Origin: Nocardioides lianchengensis
Lineage (GTDB): Bacteria; Actinomycetota; Actinomycetes; Propionibacteriales; Nocardioidaceae
Length of the DNA: 64,000 nt
Reading direction: 5' to 3'
Assembly (NCBI RefSeq): GCF_900101465.1
Contig: NZ_FMZM01000004.1
Location: 297,790-361,789, forward strand
Part shown: positions 24,576-36,586 of the stretch, one piece after another
How positions within the stretch are numbered: position 1 is the stretch's first letter
Layout of the letters: each line of letters begins with the position of its first letter
Position numbers and translations under genes: made by a program
Notes under the pieces: generated by a model
Databases searched by the model: none
What the model saw: only the letters and a program-made list of their open reading frames with translations
Told to the model about the DNA's origin: nothing

Positions 24576-27500
24576 TCAGCGGAAGACCACGCGCCCGTTC
24601 TTGCGGACCACCAGGTGGAGCACCTCGACGGTCCGCGCGTCCGTCCGGACCCGCAGCTGGTAGCGACCGGCCCGGACCGACCGGAGGGTGCGCAGCTTGC
24701 CCAGCGGACCGCGGGCGACGACCTGGTCGCCCCGCTTCAGCACGCTCCAGCGCCCGGCGACCTGGCGGTAGCGGACCTGGCAGCGCACCTGGCGCCGCCC
24801 GTCGCGGGGCCGTACGACGCAGCTCACCCGCGCGGTCTTGCCCCGGGGGCCGCGGAGGCCGCGAGGACCGCGGTCACCCCTGTCCCCCTTGTCGCCCTTC
24901 ACGCCGCCGGGACCCTGGGGCCCCTGCGGACCGCTCGCCCCGGGGGTGCCGGACTCGCCGTCCGGACCGGTCGGACCCGTCGGACCCGTCGGTCCCGGCG
25001 GCCCGGTCTCACCCGGCTCGCCCTGCTCCCCGCGCGGGGCCACGATGCTGAGCCCGGACAGCGGGACCTCCACCCGACCCTCGGCGGTGTTGGTCTCCAG
25101 CACCAGCTCGCCGGTCGAGGTCACCTCGGCCACCGACGGCGAGAACCGCACCAGGACGGCGCACGAGGCGCCCGGGGCGATCTCGGCGTCCCGGCACTCC
25201 TCGCCGGCCAGCACGAACTCACCGGCCGGGCTGGTGCCGGTACGGCGGAGCGCCACGTCGGTGATCCGCAACGGCTGGTCGCCGGTGTTCGTGACGACCA
25301 CGGTCTGGCCGACCCCGGTCGTGCCGACCGGCTGCGTCGGGAACACCGGCGTCGGCGCGTCGACGCGGGGTCCGGGGCCGGAGAACGGGACCACCTGGAC
25401 GACCCGCTCGCCGACGACCGGCGCGAGCGACGACTCGTCGGTGAGCTCGCGCATCGACTCGCTCGACACCCGCAGGGTCACCGAGCCCGCACGCAGGCCG
25501 GTGAGCTGCCGGGTCTGCGGGTCGAGGATCGCCACCTTGCGGGCCTCGCGGGCGGCACGGACAGCGGCCTCGCCCGTGCCGACGGCGAGATTCTCGTCGC
25601 CGGACCAGTCGACCGAGACCGGGTAGGACAGCGGCACCACGCGACTGCCGGGCACGACGCCCGACGGCTGCACCAGGTGTCCGCCGACGGTGGCGGTCCG
25701 GCTGACCTCGACGGTCTCGGGGGCGTCGACCACGGTCTCCTGCGAGAACGCCTTCACGTCCGCGGTCAGCCACTGCTGGGCCGCCGACGCGTCACGGTCG
25801 ACGCCCCACTCGAGCCAGCCGGTGATGCCACCGCGGTCCGGCACGCCGTACGGCGACTTCCCGGAGGACGGGAGGACGACGTACGGGACGCCCTCGACGC
25901 GCTGCACGTTGGCGATCTGCGCGTGCGAGCCCACCATCGCGACGCCCTTGTCGCTGGTCGCGCGGAAGTCGGAGAGCAGCTTCTTGACCAGGCGCACCTC
26001 GGTGCGGTCGGTCAGCTGGCTCGACTTGGTCGCGGCCGGGTCGTCGACGGGGTGGTGGGCGAAGACCATCACGTTGTCGACGGCCTCGTCGGTCGCCGCG
26101 TCGGCGAGGGCGTCACGCAGCATCGGCAGCTGCTCCCAGTCCGAGGCACGCAGGTTGCCCAACGCGCTGTTGAGCAGGATGAAGCGGGTGCCCTTGTGGT
26201 CGAAGGTCCGGTACGGCGTCCCGAACTCCGCCTCCCAGTTCTCCAGCGTCGACTGCACGTTGTTCAGGCCGTAGGACTCGTGGTTGCCGGGCACGTAGTA
26301 GCAGGGGATCTTCCCGCTGGCGTGGTCGGGCGTGCTCTCCGGGGCCGGCTCGGCGCCGACCGCGATCAGGTCGCACCCGGCGGCCTCGAGGGTCTGACGC
26401 GCGAGGGTCACGTCGGCGGGCAGGGCCCGGTCGATGATGTCGCCGTTGAGCACGACCAGGTCGGGCTGCTCGCGCCGGATCCGGGCGAGGGCCGCGGCCG
26501 CGACCTTCGTCAGCTCCTGGGAGTCCGAGGTGAACTGGACGTCCGAGAGCGTCGCGAACGTCCAGTCGGCGTCCTCGTCCGCCTCCCCGTCGGCGGAGAA
26601 CAGCGGGTCCGAGCGGAGCGGGTCCTGGGCGGGCAGCTCGATCTCGGACGGGACGTCGGCCTCGACGCCGCCGAAGACGAAGCTGCCGGCCCGCTGCTGG
26701 TCCACGGCGGTGTTGATGCCCTGGAAGGAGTTCCAGCGCACCGGGAAGGTCACCCCGGTCGTCGGGATGGTGAAGGTGACGTACTGCCACGGGTCGCCGG
26801 GCCCGACGCCGAGCGGCTCCAGGCCGGTCCCGTAGAGGCCGTGCGACTTGGCTGCGGCGTCCCAGAAGCCGGCGTAGGTGAGACCGGCGGGGACGAAGAC
26901 GTCCGACTTGACCTTGATCCGGACGCGGAGGGGCTGGCCGGGGATCTCCACCCACCGGTTGGCGGCGCCGGCGGCGGTGATGCCCTTGTTGCGCGCCTGG
27001 ACGAAGTCGAGGCGCACCCCCTCGGCCACCTTGCTGATGCTCGTCACGGAGGAGACCGGGTTCCCGGTCCACCGGCCGGTGCCGGCGGCCTCGTCGTCGA
27101 ACGCGTACGGAGTCACGCTCTGCACGCCCACGGTGATGGGCAGCTTGACCGTCTGCCCGCCCGCGGAGGCGACCAGCACGGTGCCGCCGTCGGTCAGCGG
27201 GGTGATCCGCAGGCCGGTGCCGGACGGCTGGACCCGGATGACGCGCTCGTCGTACTCGAGCTCGAGGTCGGGCAGCTCGACCGGGGCGGTGAAGCCCTGG
27301 GCGTCACGCCCCGTGACGGTGACGCGTACGGCGTTCGCCGCGACCGGGTCGGTGATGGACAGCCGGCTGCTGGAGGTCTCCAGCGCGTGCAGGCGACCGA
27401 GCACCCGCACCCGGGTGGAGCCGGTGGCCCCGTCGGCGGTGCCGCGGACCGTGATGGCGCCGGACGCGTCGCGCGGGGCGGCCAGCAGGCCACTGTCGAT

Positions 27501-28898
27501 CGTGCCCTGCGAGGTGCTCCAGCGGACGTCGCCGCGGGCGAGCGGGACCGGCGTCAGGTGGTCGTCGACGGCCTTGGCGGTCAGGGTCCGGTGCATGCCC
27601 GGGAAGACCTGGGCGTCCTCGGGGGCGGGGGTCACGACGAGCTCCTCGGCCGTGCCGGTCCCGGGGCTCACGAAGACGCCGACGCCGTTGGGGTCGAGCC
27701 GCTCGGCGCCGTCGGACGGGCTGTTGCGCACCGTCGCCCGGGTCTCGCCGAGGGGACGGGCGACCATCGTGGTCGACCCGCCGCCGTCGAGGTTGAACGC
27801 GGTCTCGGCTCCCTGGCTGACCATGAACGCGGCCAGCTGACGCATGGTCATGCCGTTGACCGGCGCCTGCCGACCGTCGTTGGTGACGAGCAGCATCGTG
27901 CGCCCGCCGTCCTTGAAGCCGATCACGGTGCGCGGGTGCAGGTCGTTGTCGAGCTCGCTGTCGGGGCGGGCCACGCCGTCGCGGACCAGCTCGCGGTTGG
28001 AGCCGATGACGAACTTCATCTGCTGGGCGACCGTGTCGCTGAGGCCGTAGTCGAGCGAGGCCGGGTCGCCAGAGGTCAGCGCCCGGATCGCCGCGGCGCC
28101 CGCCTCGCGCCCCACGAGGACGAAGGCCCCGTCGGGGATGGCGCCGGTGCCGGCGGCCGCGGGGTCGACCGAGACGACGACGCCGTCCTGCACGAGGACC
28201 GAGGCGACGTCGGCGACCCCCGGGACGGCGACACCGCGGTTGTACTCGCCCCACCCGGAGGTGAACGCGATGATCGAGCCCGGCGGCGTCCCCTCGGGGT
28301 TCTTGTTGGGCGCGTTGAGCGAGACGACCGGGTGCGTCGTACCGCCGAAGGTCGCGGAGGCCTGCAGCGCCATGTCGACGGCGCGGCCGATGCCGTCCCG
28401 GCCGACACCGACGTGGTTCCAGGAGCCGACGTCGGAGGACTTCAGGAGCCGGCCGTCCTTGACCGACGCCCCGCGGGGGGCGCCGGAGGCGTCGATGTCG
28501 AAGAAGTCGCCGTTGACGCCGGCGACCGCGCCGGCGGCGTCGGCCTTGCCCGAGATCGGGCCGCGGTCGGTGACGTGCTCGCCCGCGAGCAGGTCACTCG
28601 ACACCGCCGGGTTCGCCAGGTCGGCCGTGAGGACCTGCTGGTCGAACCAGCCGGACGGCGTGACGGTCGTCAGCCGCCGCAGGCTGATGCCGGGACCGAG
28701 CGGCTCGGTCTCGTCGGTGAGGGTGAGGCTGTCGGCCGCCGCCAGGGCGGGGGCCTGGACGGACGTGGTGACGGGCGGAGCGGCAGCGGCCTGGGCTGCG
28801 GGCGTGGCGGCGAGGGTGCCGGCCGCGACGCCGCTGACCGCCAGCACCGAGATCGACGACCACCATCGTCGACTCGGGCGTGAGGATGCGTGGGGCAT
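24576..28898 (-). CDS. Secreted phosphodiester glycosidase-metallophosphoesterase fusion with collagen-like tail
   Basis: A 1440-residue exported protein. After a signal peptide ([27 protein letters not shown]) comes an NAGPA-type phosphodiester glycosidase domain ([20 protein letters not shown]). Ig-like and galactose-binding-like regions follow. A calcineurin-type metallophosphoesterase then shows its metal motifs in order: LSDVQF, NGDIID, GNHES, FAHHPVD and GSHA. Next come an Abnormal-spindle/HYDIN-like Ig domain ([20 protein letters not shown]) and about 20 Gly-X-Y triplets ([16 protein letters not shown] and on). The role is probably degradation of extracellular phosphodiester-linked glycans or teichoic-type polymers (inference). 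The ATG at 28898 has AAGGA 5 nt upstream; an ATG at 28943 with GGAGG is also possible. Confidence 0.85.
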   Translation of the reverse strand: MPHASSRPSRRWWSSISVLAVSGVAAGTLAATPAAQAAAAPPVTTSVQAPALAAADSLTLTDETEPLGPGISLRRLTTVTPSGWFDQQVLTADLANPAVSSDLLAGEHVTDRGPISGKADAAGAVAGVNGDFFDIDASGAPRGASVKDGRLLKSSDVGSWNHVGVGRDGIGRAVDMALQASATFGGTTHPVVSLNAPNKNPEGTPPGSIIAFTSGWGEYNRGVAVPGVADVASVLVQDGVVVSVDPAAAGTGAIPDGAFVLVGREAGAAAIRALTSGDPASLDYGLSDTVAQQMKFVIGSNRELVRDGVARPDSELDNDLHPRTVIGFKDGGRTMLLVTNDGRQAPVNGMTMRQLAAFMVSQGAETAFNLDGGGSTTMVARPLGETRATVRNSPSDGAERLDPNGVGVFVSPGTGTAEELVVTPAPEDAQVFPGMHRTLTAKAVDDHLTPVPLARGDVRWSTSQGTIDSGLLAAPRDASGAITVRGTADGATGSTRVRVLGRLHALETSSSRLSITDPVAANAVRVTVTGRDAQGFTAPVELPDLELEYDERVIRVQPSGTGLRITPLTDGGTVLVASAGGQTVKLPITVGVQSVTPYAFDDEAAGTGRWTGNPVSSVTSISKVAEGVRLDFVQARNKGITAAGAANRWVEIPGQPLRVRIKVKSDVFVPAGLTYAGFWDAAAKSHGLYGTGLEPLGVGPGDPWQYVTFTIPTTGVTFPVRWNSFQGINTAVDQQRAGSFVFGGVEADVPSEIELPAQDPLRSDPLFSADGEADEDADWTFATLSDVQFTSDSQELTKVAAAALARIRREQPDLVVLNGDIIDRALPADVTLARQTLEAAGCDLIAVGAEPAPESTPDHASGKIPCYYVPGNHESYGLNNVQSTLENWEAEFGTPYRTFDHKGTRFILLNSALGNLRASDWEQLPMLRDALADAATDEAVDNVMVFAHHPVDDPAATKSSQLTDRTEVRLVKKLLSDFRATSDKGVAMVGSHAQIANVQRVEGVPYVVLPSSGKSPYGVPDRGGITGWLEWGVDRDASAAQQWLTADVKAFSQETVVDAPETVEVSRTATVGGHLVQPSGVVPGSRVVPLSYPVSVDWSGDENLAVGTGEAAVRAAREARKVAILDPQTRQLTGLRAGSVTLRVSSESMRELTDESSLAPVVGERVVQVVPFSGPGPRVDAPTPVFPTQPVGTTGVGQTVVVTNTGDQPLRITDVALRRTGTSPAGEFVLAGEECRDAEIAPGASCAVLVRFSPSVAEVTSTGELVLETNTAEGRVEVPLSGLSIVAPRGEQGEPGETGPPGPTGPTGPTGPDGESGTPGASGPQGPQGPGGVKGDKGDRGDRGPRGLRGPRGKTARVSCVVRPRDGRRQVRCQVRYRQVAGRWSVLKRGDQVVARGPLGKLRTLRSVRAGRYQLRVRTDARTVEVLHLVVRKNGRVVFR

Positions 28899-29021
28899 GG
28901 GGGTCCTTGGGATCCGAGCGGGCGCCCCGCGGTTGCGAGGCATCCCTTCCTCCCATCGGGACACCACGGGCCGTTGCCCAAGATGGCTCTTTAAGGTAAA
29001 TGCCGGACGAACGTCGGCGAC

Positions 29022-29804
29022 CTACTCCTCGCGGCGCATCCGTGCCTGCTCGCGCTGCGCGAGCCGCCGTACGGCGGAGCCCCGGACGCCCCGCCGGATC
29101 GCGTCGGCCAGCACGGACCCGGCCTGCTGCTCGCAGCCGCAGGCCCGCAGCGCCGCCGCCCGCTGGACGAGCAGCAGCGCGAGCGCGTCGTCGGTGTTCG
29201 TCATCCCCTCGGTCAGCTCGACCAGGTCGTGCGGGCGGTCGGTGCGGCGATAGAGCTCGGCCAGCGCCAGGGTCGCGACGACCGACGGGTCCAGGTCCTC
29301 GGCCACCTCCACCGCGGCGTCGAGGTCGCCGAGGTCCCGCTCCACGGCGACCAGGGCCAGGCCGACTGCGTCCCGCGAGATCGGTACGGCGGCCTGGACG
29401 TGCTCGGTCAGGTCGATGCGCACCGTCGCGTGGGCGAGGTGGTCGAGGAGGAACGGATGCCGCTCGACGGGGCAGCCGGCCTGCCAGGCGTCGCGCAGCA
29501 GGGGTCGCGCCGAGCCGGCGTCGGCGGCGTACGCGGCCAGGCCGGCGAGGGTGGCCCCGAGGACGGCGTGACCGTGGCGGGTGGCGACCTCGTGCACGCG
29601 GTCGGGGTCACCGAGCAGCAGCGAGCGGTGCAGCCGGTGCTCCCAGGGCGGGCAGCGCCGGCCGGGAGGGCGGGGTGACCGCTCCGGCGCGAGGGGTACG
29701 ACGGACCGCAGCGCGAGCGGCCGCTGCACGCCCGTTCCGGGTTCCCGAAGGGTGAGGCGGACGCCCGGCAGGACCTTGTAGGCCGTGCTCCGTCGGAAGC
29801 CCAT
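29022..29804 (-). CDS. Hypothetical protein with DUF4236-like N-terminus and helical repeats
   Basis: A 260-residue protein. The first 22 residues ([19 protein letters not shown]) resemble the opening of DUF4236 proteins, but the rest of that domain is missing. Residues 60-255 are Ala/Leu-rich helices that look like TPR-type repeats ([28 protein letters not shown]). No enzyme motif or signal peptide is seen. The stop at 29022 is followed by a short A/T-rich stretch leading to the phosphodiester glycosidase gene. The function is unknown. Confidence 0.72.
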   Translation of the reverse strand: MGFRRSTAYKVLPGVRLTLREPGTGVQRPLALRSVVPLAPERSPRPPGRRCPPWEHRLHRSLLLGDPDRVHEVATRHGHAVLGATLAGLAAYAADAGSARPLLRDAWQAGCPVERHPFLLDHLAHATVRIDLTEHVQAAVPISRDAVGLALVAVERDLGDLDAAVEVAEDLDPSVVATLALAELYRRTDRPHDLVELTEGMTNTDDALALLLVQRAAALRACGCEQQAGSVLADAIRRGVRGSAVRRLAQREQARMRREE

Positions 29805-29847
29805 GACGGCGTGGTACCCACCGTCCGGCCGACTATCGGACAGTTTT

Positions 29848-32066
<2,219 letters not shown>

Positions 32067-32070
<4 letters not shown>

Positions 32071-32696
32071 TCGACCTCGATGCTCCTCAGCTGCCAGATC
32101 CAGCGCGGGTCGTAGGTGACGGGGTCGAGCCCGTAACCCTCGGTCGGGTAGACGAAACGGGTGGGCCCGTAGTTGGCGACGCTCATCCGCTTGCCGTTCA
32201 TGCGGGTCGCCAGCATCAGCGGCAGCTCGGTGGCGTCGGTGACCGGCACGTCGACAAGGTAGTCGTTGAGGGCCTCGGTGCGCATCGTGGTGCCCTCGTC
32301 GGCGCCGGCGAGCTCCAGGACGGTGCGTACGAGGGGACCGCTGAAGGTGGCCCGACCACCGGTCGCGAGGTCGTCGTCCACGGCGTACTCGACGGTGCCG
32401 AGGGAGTCGAGCTGGGCCAGGTCGAGCCGGAGCTCGTCGCCGACGTTCGTCGTCGTACCTCCCCGGACCACGAGGACCACCTTGCCGGAGGGGCGCGGGA
32501 CGGGGTCGCCCGGGTGCAGGGTGGCCTCGGAGACCCGGAGGTCGGCCTGCTCGTCGTCCCCGCCGGCGCCGGCCACGGCGACCGCACCGACCGCGTCGTC
32601 ACCCGACGCCGAGCACCCGACCAGTCCGAGGAGCAGCGGGACGGAGGCCAGCAGGGCGAGGGCAGGGCGGACGTACGACGGACGGGTGAGGAGCAT
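32067..32696 (-). CDS. Lipoprotein with molybdopterin-oxidoreductase-like fold
   Basis: A 209-residue exported lipoprotein with signal [16 protein letters not shown], where LVGC is a lipobox. The C-terminal half ([20 protein letters not shown]...[24 protein letters not shown]) resembles the SUOX-type molybdopterin-binding fold, but the Cys that ligates molybdenum is not evident, so it may be a ligand sensor, not an enzyme. It overlaps the histidine kinase start (ATGA). I know similar lipoprotein-kinase pairs from other bacteria. The ATG at 32696 is chosen because it directly precedes the signal peptide. Confidence 0.8.
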
Positions 32697-32808
32697 GCCC
32701 TCAGGCTGGTCGACGCAGCCCAAGGGATCGACAAGCGAAGTTCAGGATTCCGACAAGATCAATCGGCATTCGTACTCCCGCCCTGGTCGGACCTCTTAGG
32801 CTCGCAGT

Positions 32809-33165
32809 ATGGAAGCAGTCGACCGTGCGGTGCTGGAGCGCCTCGCGGACGAGCTGGGGGACCACGAGGCGGTCGTCGAGATCGTCCGCGGGTACCTCGA
32901 CCTGCTCCCGAGCCGGCTCGACGAGCTGGACATCGACCCGGCCACCGAGACCGGCGACGAGGCCACCCGCCCGCGCAGGCTCGCGGCGCACACCCTGAAG
33001 TCGGGCGCGATGCTGCTCGGGGCGAGCGCCCTCGCCGGTGCCGCCGAGCAGGTCGAGCACGGCGGTGGCTCGGTCGAGGCCGTGCGCGTCGAGGCCCGGT
33101 CGGCCGCTCGCGACTGGCGGCGCTGGCTCGCCAACGCGCTGGCGCGGAACCCGCGCCACCAGTAG
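32809..33165 (+). CDS. Histidine phosphotransfer (Hpt) protein
   Basis: A 118-residue four-helix Hpt domain with the phospho-acceptor His at residue 61 in AAHTLKSGAMLLGA. It should carry phosphate from the hybrid kinase receiver (D667) to the response regulator encoded convergently at 33180-33863. The promoter is leaderless: TAGGCT (32797-32802), six bases, ATG. It sits on the opposite strand from both partners, which is unusual for such a set. A stand-alone Hpt protein next to a hybrid kinase makes a multistep phosphorelay the most likely reading. Confidence 0.92.
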   Translation: MEAVDRAVLERLADELGDHEAVVEIVRGYLDLLPSRLDELDIDPATETGDEATRPRRLAAHTLKSGAMLLGASALAGAAEQVEHGGGSVEAVRVEARSAARDWRRWLANALARNPRHQ

Positions 33166-33179
33166 CCGACCCTCGTGGG

Positions 33180-33863
33180 TCAGGTGCTGGGGTCGAACTT
33201 GTAGCCCACGCCCCGCACGGTGCGGATCGGGTCCTCCTGGGCGAGCGCCTCGCGGAGCTTGCGGCGCAGGTTGCCGATGTGGACGTCGACGACGTGGGCG
33301 TCGCCCTGGGCGTGCCCCCAGACGGTCTCCAGCAGCTGGACGCGGGAGAAGACCCGCCGCGGCGCCCCGCTGAGCACGTGGAGCAGGTCGAACTCGATCC
33401 GGGTCATCGCGACCGGGTCGCCGTCGACGGTGACCTCGCGGGCGTCGGCGTTGAGCTCGAGGCGGCCGAACGAGGAGCCGCTGCCGGTCTTGGGCTGGCG
33501 CGGACGGCGCCGCATCGCGGCGATCCGCGCGGACAGCTCGACCGGGGAGTACGGCTTGGTGACGTAGTCGTCGGCCCCGACGCGGAAGCCGACGATCTTC
33601 TCGACCTCGGCGCTGCGGCCGGTGACCATCAGGACGTAGGCGTCGCTGAAGGTGCGCAGCTCGCGGCAGACGTCGAAGCCGTCCATGCCGGGCAGGGCCA
33701 CGTCGACCAGGACCAGCTCAAAGTCCTGCTCGCGAGCGGCCATCAGGCCCCGCTCGCCCGAGGTCGCGACGTGCACCTCGAAGCCTTCTTGCTCCAGGAT
33801 CCGGCGGTTCAGACGCACGAACTCCTCGGCGTCCTCCACCACGAGGGCCTTCGGCGCTAGCAT
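33180..33863 (-). CDS. OmpR/PhoB-type response regulator
   Basis: A 227-residue regulator. The receiver domain has acidic pocket EDAEE, phospho-acceptor D54 in LVLVDVALPGMDG, Thr in VTGRS and Lys in TKPYS. The C-terminal winged-helix domain includes MTRIEFDLLHVLSGAPRRVF and the recognition region VVDVHIGNLRRKLRE. It is the probable end point of the phosphorelay with the hybrid kinase and Hpt protein. Leaderless promoter: TAAGGT, six bases, ATG at 33863. The 278 bp between this gene and tRNA-Ser hold no recognised gene apart from the tRNA terminator. Confidence 0.95.
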   Translation of the reverse strand: MLAPKALVVEDAEEFVRLNRRILEQEGFEVHVATSGERGLMAAREQDFELVLVDVALPGMDGFDVCRELRTFSDAYVLMVTGRSAEVEKIVGFRVGADDYVTKPYSPVELSARIAAMRRRPRQPKTGSGSSFGRLELNADAREVTVDGDPVAMTRIEFDLLHVLSGAPRRVFSRVQLLETVWGHAQGDAHVVDVHIGNLRRKLREALAQEDPIRTVRGVGYKFDPST

Positions 33864-34094
33864 TTTCCCACCTTAGTCACGGTTACAGGGAGGTGAACCG
33901 GTTTCCGGGTCTTCCTGGACGGCACGAACGATCGGGCTGATACTCCGGGGCGATCTCTGCCGCCCCGTCCGCGCTGGAAACCGTCGCCGTTGCCCTCTCC
34001 CGCAACGACATCCTGACCCCTGAGCACCTTTGTCGACCGAGATCGACACCCGCACGCTCGTTGCTGCCGGGCCAGGACTCCAGGACGGACGAAA

Positions 34095-34122
34095 CCCCTG
34101 ACGGGATCTCTCCCGTCAGGGG
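34095..34122 (-). terminator. Terminator downstream of tRNA-Ser
   Basis: Perfect 12-bp stem CCCCTGACGGGA (34095-34106) / TCCCGTCAGGGG (34111-34122) with a 4-nt loop, followed on the minus strand by TTTCG. It lies 20 nt past the tRNA 3' end. Confidence 0.85.
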
Positions 34123-34141
34123 TCCCCCTGATCCTTCGTAC

Positions 34142-34231
34142 TGGCGGTGGCGGAGGGATTTGAACCCTCGGTGGGCTTGCACCCACAAACGCTTTCGAGG
34201 CGTTCTCCTTAGGCCGCTCGGACACGCCACC
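34142..34231 (-). tRNA. tRNA-Ser (anticodon CGA)
   Basis: The minus strand reads GGTGGCG at the 5' end pairing with CGCCACC at the 3' end, then discriminator G and an encoded CCA. The anticodon stem AACGC/GCGTT encloses loop CTCGAAA, giving anticodon CGA. The long variable arm (GTGGGTGCAAGCCCAC) is typical of tRNA-Ser, and GGTTCAAATCC forms the T loop. Length is 90 nt with CCA. It reads UCG codons. Confidence 0.97.
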
Positions 34232-34300
34232 GCCGAGGAATGTACCGGAGGCGTCCGGGGGCGACGAAATCCGGTCGGGGTGCCCGGAGCGCCGCCGGGG

Positions 34301-34903
34301 TCAGGCGGGCGCCCAGGCCGGGTCTCGTCCGGTGGCTCCGGCGAGCCGGTCGAGGGCGGGCGCGTCGTCCGGCACGGGCACGGGCGGGCCGAAGAGACCG
34401 CCGTCGTCGGCCGGCTCGCCGGCCGCTCCGCCCTCGGGCGGCTCGAAGGAGGCGACGAAGCCGAGGCAGGCCTCGACGGCGGCCGGGTCGGCGTCGTACG
34501 GCTGGCCGGTCGCGCGGGTCAGGTCCCAGCCGTGGACCACCACCTCGTTGACCGCCACCAGCACCGCGACCTCGCCGGGCAGCTCGACGGGACCGGCCAT
34601 CGTGAGGCCGTCGTACGCCTCCGGGGACCGCCAGGCCTCCGCGAGCCCGGCCAGCCGTCCAGAGATCCGCTCGCGCCAGCCCTCCCCCAGGCGGGCACCG
34701 TCGCCCGCCGGCTGGGCCCCGCCGGGCAGGACCTCCTTGCGGGCGGCGGCGGTGAAGGCGAGCGCCAGGCCGTCGACGTGGTCGAGCAGGTCGGCGACGG
34801 AGTACGCCGGGCAGGGCGTCGGCCCGGCGAGCTGCTCGTCGCCGATCGCGGTCACCACCCGGGCGAGCTCGCGGCAGGCGGGGCGGAGGTCGAGGATCGT
34901 CAT
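34301..34903 (-). CDS. TIGR03086-family (DinB/MDMPI-like) metal-binding protein
   Basis: A 200-residue four-helix-bundle protein of the mycothiol-dependent maleylpyruvate isomerase/DinB superfamily. It shows the family landmarks: TPCPAYSVADLLDHVDGL near residue 30-45, with the first His, and VNEVVVHGWDLTRATGQP, with the second His of the metal site. Substrates of this group are thiol conjugates, commonly mycothiol-linked in actinobacteria; the specific reaction is unknown. It is monocistronic and divergent from the VOC gene at 34980. Confidence 0.88.
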   Translation of the reverse strand: MTILDLRPACRELARVVTAIGDEQLAGPTPCPAYSVADLLDHVDGLALAFTAAARKEVLPGGAQPAGDGARLGEGWRERISGRLAGLAEAWRSPEAYDGLTMAGPVELPGEVAVLVAVNEVVVHGWDLTRATGQPYDADPAAVEACLGFVASFEPPEGGAAGEPADDGGLFGPPVPVPDDAPALDRLAGATGRDPAWAPA

Positions 34904-34979
34904 GGTGGTGCTGACCGGCCGCGGGCCGGGATCTCATCGGCCAGCGCGGACTGTCGGCGCCCTCCCCTAGCGTCCAGCC

Positions 34980-35357
34980 ATGACCCTCTCCCTCGGCATG
35001 ATCAACTTCGACAGCACCGACCCCGGCCCGCTCGCCTCCTGGTGGGCGGAGCAGACCGGCGGCGAAGTCGCCGACCCGTTCGGCGGCACCTTCTTCCTGG
35101 TCCGCGGCGGCGACCTGCCGCTCGTCCTGGCCTTCCAGCTGGTCGGCGATCCCACCCCGGGCAAGAACCGCCTCCACCTCGACCTCGCCGCCCCCGACCT
35201 CGACGCCGAGGTCGCCCGACTGACCGCGGCCGGCGCCACCCTGGTCGGCGACCGCGGCGACGAGAACTTCCGCTGGGTCACCCTCGCCGACCCGCAGGGC
35301 AACGAGTTCTGCGTGTCCTCGCTCGCCGACGCCGAGGCCGAGCTCAGCGCTGGCTGA
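34980..35357 (+). CDS. VOC (glyoxalase/bleomycin-resistance fold) family protein
   Basis: A 125-residue VOC protein built from two beta-alpha-beta-beta-beta units: the first with LGMINFDSTDPGPLASWWAEQ, the second with KNRLHLDLAAPDLDAEVARLTAAG and ending WVTLADPQGNEFCV. His in HLDL and the final Glu in NEFC are at usual metal-ligand positions. Promoter: TAGCGT (34968-34973), six bases, ATG, so it is leaderless. The substrate cannot be assigned; the fold serves dioxygenases, lyases and antibiotic-binding proteins. Confidence 0.9.
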   Translation: MTLSLGMINFDSTDPGPLASWWAEQTGGEVADPFGGTFFLVRGGDLPLVLAFQLVGDPTPGKNRLHLDLAAPDLDAEVARLTAAGATLVGDRGDENFRWVTLADPQGNEFCVSSLADAEAELSAG

Positions 35358-35371
35358 GCACTGGGCGGTCC

Positions 35372-35650
35372 ATGATGATTCCCGTGGCCGCGTCGACCGA
35401 TCCATCCCCGCCCGTCGTCTTCGGCGCCGGGGTGGCCCTGGGCGTGCCCATCGGTGCGGCACTCCTGGTCAGCTGGTGGATCGACACCACGTGGAGCGTC
35501 GCTGTCGCCACGGTCGGCCTGATCGCAGCCGGGCTGCTGAGCTGGCGACCGCCGGGACGTCCGCTGGCCGTCGGACTGGCCTGGGGGACCCTGGTCGGCG
35601 CACTCGTGCTGTACGCCGCGTTCTGGGCGATCCTGCCGATCGGCGGCTGA
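35372..35650 (+). CDS. Small three-helix membrane protein
   Basis: A 92-residue protein with three hydrophobic segments: VVFGAGVALGVPIGAALLVSWW, VAVATVGLIAAGLLSW and LVGALVLYAAFWAILPIGG. No family is recognised. Start choice is between ATG at 35372 and the adjacent ATG at 35375. The last residues and the TGA lie in the first copy of a 41-bp direct repeat whose second copy encodes the C-terminal tail of the ceramidase-like protein on the other strand. Confidence 0.62.
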   Translation: MMIPVAASTDPSPPVVFGAGVALGVPIGAALLVSWWIDTTWSVAVATVGLIAAGLLSWRPPGRPLAVGLAWGTLVGALVLYAAFWAILPIGG

Positions 35651-35749
35651 CGGGTTCGCTCACTGGCCGACAGCCCATCTCGATCAACCCGTCCCGGCCG
35701 GTCCGATGCTGCCCGTCGGCGACTGACGGGTCCGCTCACTCGCCCACAG
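35633..35749. repeat. 41-bp imperfect direct repeat, 76 bp apart
   Basis: Copies at 35633-35673 and 35709-35749 match at 35 of 41 positions; both contain CTGACGGGTYCGCTCACT. The second copy encodes, on the minus strand, residues SERTRQSPTG of the ceramidase-like protein. The first sits at the end of the small membrane-protein gene and would read SERTRQPPIG in the same sense. Confidence 0.8.
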
Positions 35750-36514
35750 CCGGAACATCAGGTACGCCGCCACCGCGCAGAGCAGGTGCCAGACCGCGTG
35801 GCCCTGGATCAGCGAGTGCGGGTCGCACCAGGCGGACTTGGTGACGTTCCAGATCGTGAAGGCGAGCAGGATCGAGCCGAGCGCGCCCGCGCCCCACCGC
35901 AGGTCGGTGCGCAGGCCGTCAGCGCGGCGGCGCCAGAGCCGGACCTCCATCACGACCGCGGTCAGCAGCAGGACGGCGAAGGCCACGTTGCCGGCGAAGT
36001 CGACGACGGGCACGCGGCCGTCGTACAGGCCGACGAGCTCACAGCCGGCGACGAAGAGGCTGAACAGCTGGGCGAAGAACACGCGACCCTGACCGACCCA
36101 GCGCATCAGGGCGTAGCCGGCGGAGAAGGAGGCGACGAGGTACATGCTGAGCATGTCGAGGTGGCCGCCCCACTCCGACTGGGTCGCGTGCATGGCGGCA
36201 CTGGCCGGTCCGAGCAGGACGACGACGCAGGCGTACGCCGTCGCCAGCCCGCGGTGGCGCGGCAGCACCTCGCCGAGCCGGTCGGCGCGGCCGGCGTGCC
36301 AGGCGATCAGCAGGCCGGCGACGACGAAGCCAAGGTTGGAGAACGAGTTGGCCGGCTGCTTCACGTGCCCGTCGCGGGGGTGCTCGCAGAAGTTGGCGCC
36401 CCGTCCGACGTCGGCGCCGAGCCAGCCCTGGCCGACGGCCAGCACCAGCAGCCCGACCGACACCACGGTCACGGCGCCCGTCAGGGCGAGGGGGCGGAGG
36501 GACCGGGTCGGCAC
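35684..36514 (-). CDS. Ceramidase-like integral membrane hydrolase (CREST family)
   Basis: A 276-residue protein with about seven membrane helices. It carries the alkaline-ceramidase/CREST pattern: NFCEHPRDG with PANSFSNLGFV, then SAAMHATQSEWGGHLDMLSMY supplying His and Asp, and the C-terminal QGHAVWHLLCAVAAY with two His. These residues form the Zn site in ceramidases and related hydrolases. The lipid substrate is unknown. The GTG at 36514 is leaderless (TAGGTT, six bases, GTG). A divergent MarR regulator and two TTGACNCGTCAA operators lie upstream, so it is probably MarR-controlled. Confidence 0.88.
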   Translation of the reverse strand: MPTRSLRPLALTGAVTVVSVGLLVLAVGQGWLGADVGRGANFCEHPRDGHVKQPANSFSNLGFVVAGLLIAWHAGRADRLGEVLPRHRGLATAYACVVVLLGPASAAMHATQSEWGGHLDMLSMYLVASFSAGYALMRWVGQGRVFFAQLFSLFVAGCELVGLYDGRVPVVDFAGNVAFAVLLLTAVVMEVRLWRRRADGLRTDLRWGAGALGSILLAFTIWNVTKSAWCDPHSLIQGHAVWHLLCAVAAYLMFRLWASERTRQSPTGSIGPAGTG

Positions 36515-36530
36515 GCGCTCAACCTAGCCG

Positions 36531-36566
36531 TTGACACGTCAACGAGGCCGTGTGTTGACCCGTCAA
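36531..36566. promoter_or_regulatory. Twin MarR-type operators
   Basis: TTGACACGTCAA (36531-36542) and TTGACCCGTCAA (36555-36566), centres 24 bp apart, sit between the divergent ceramidase and marR-type genes. The first lies 5 bp beyond the ceramidase -10 box, so binding would block its RNA polymerase; the second lies upstream of the marR -10 box TACCCT. Confidence 0.75.
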
Positions 36567-36586
36567 CCTGCTCTACCCTGATCCGC

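Noticed and set aside
34142-34231. tRNA-Ser as an integration site for the 39-43 kb island
   Set aside because: No duplicated tRNA 3' end and no integrase gene were seen between them.
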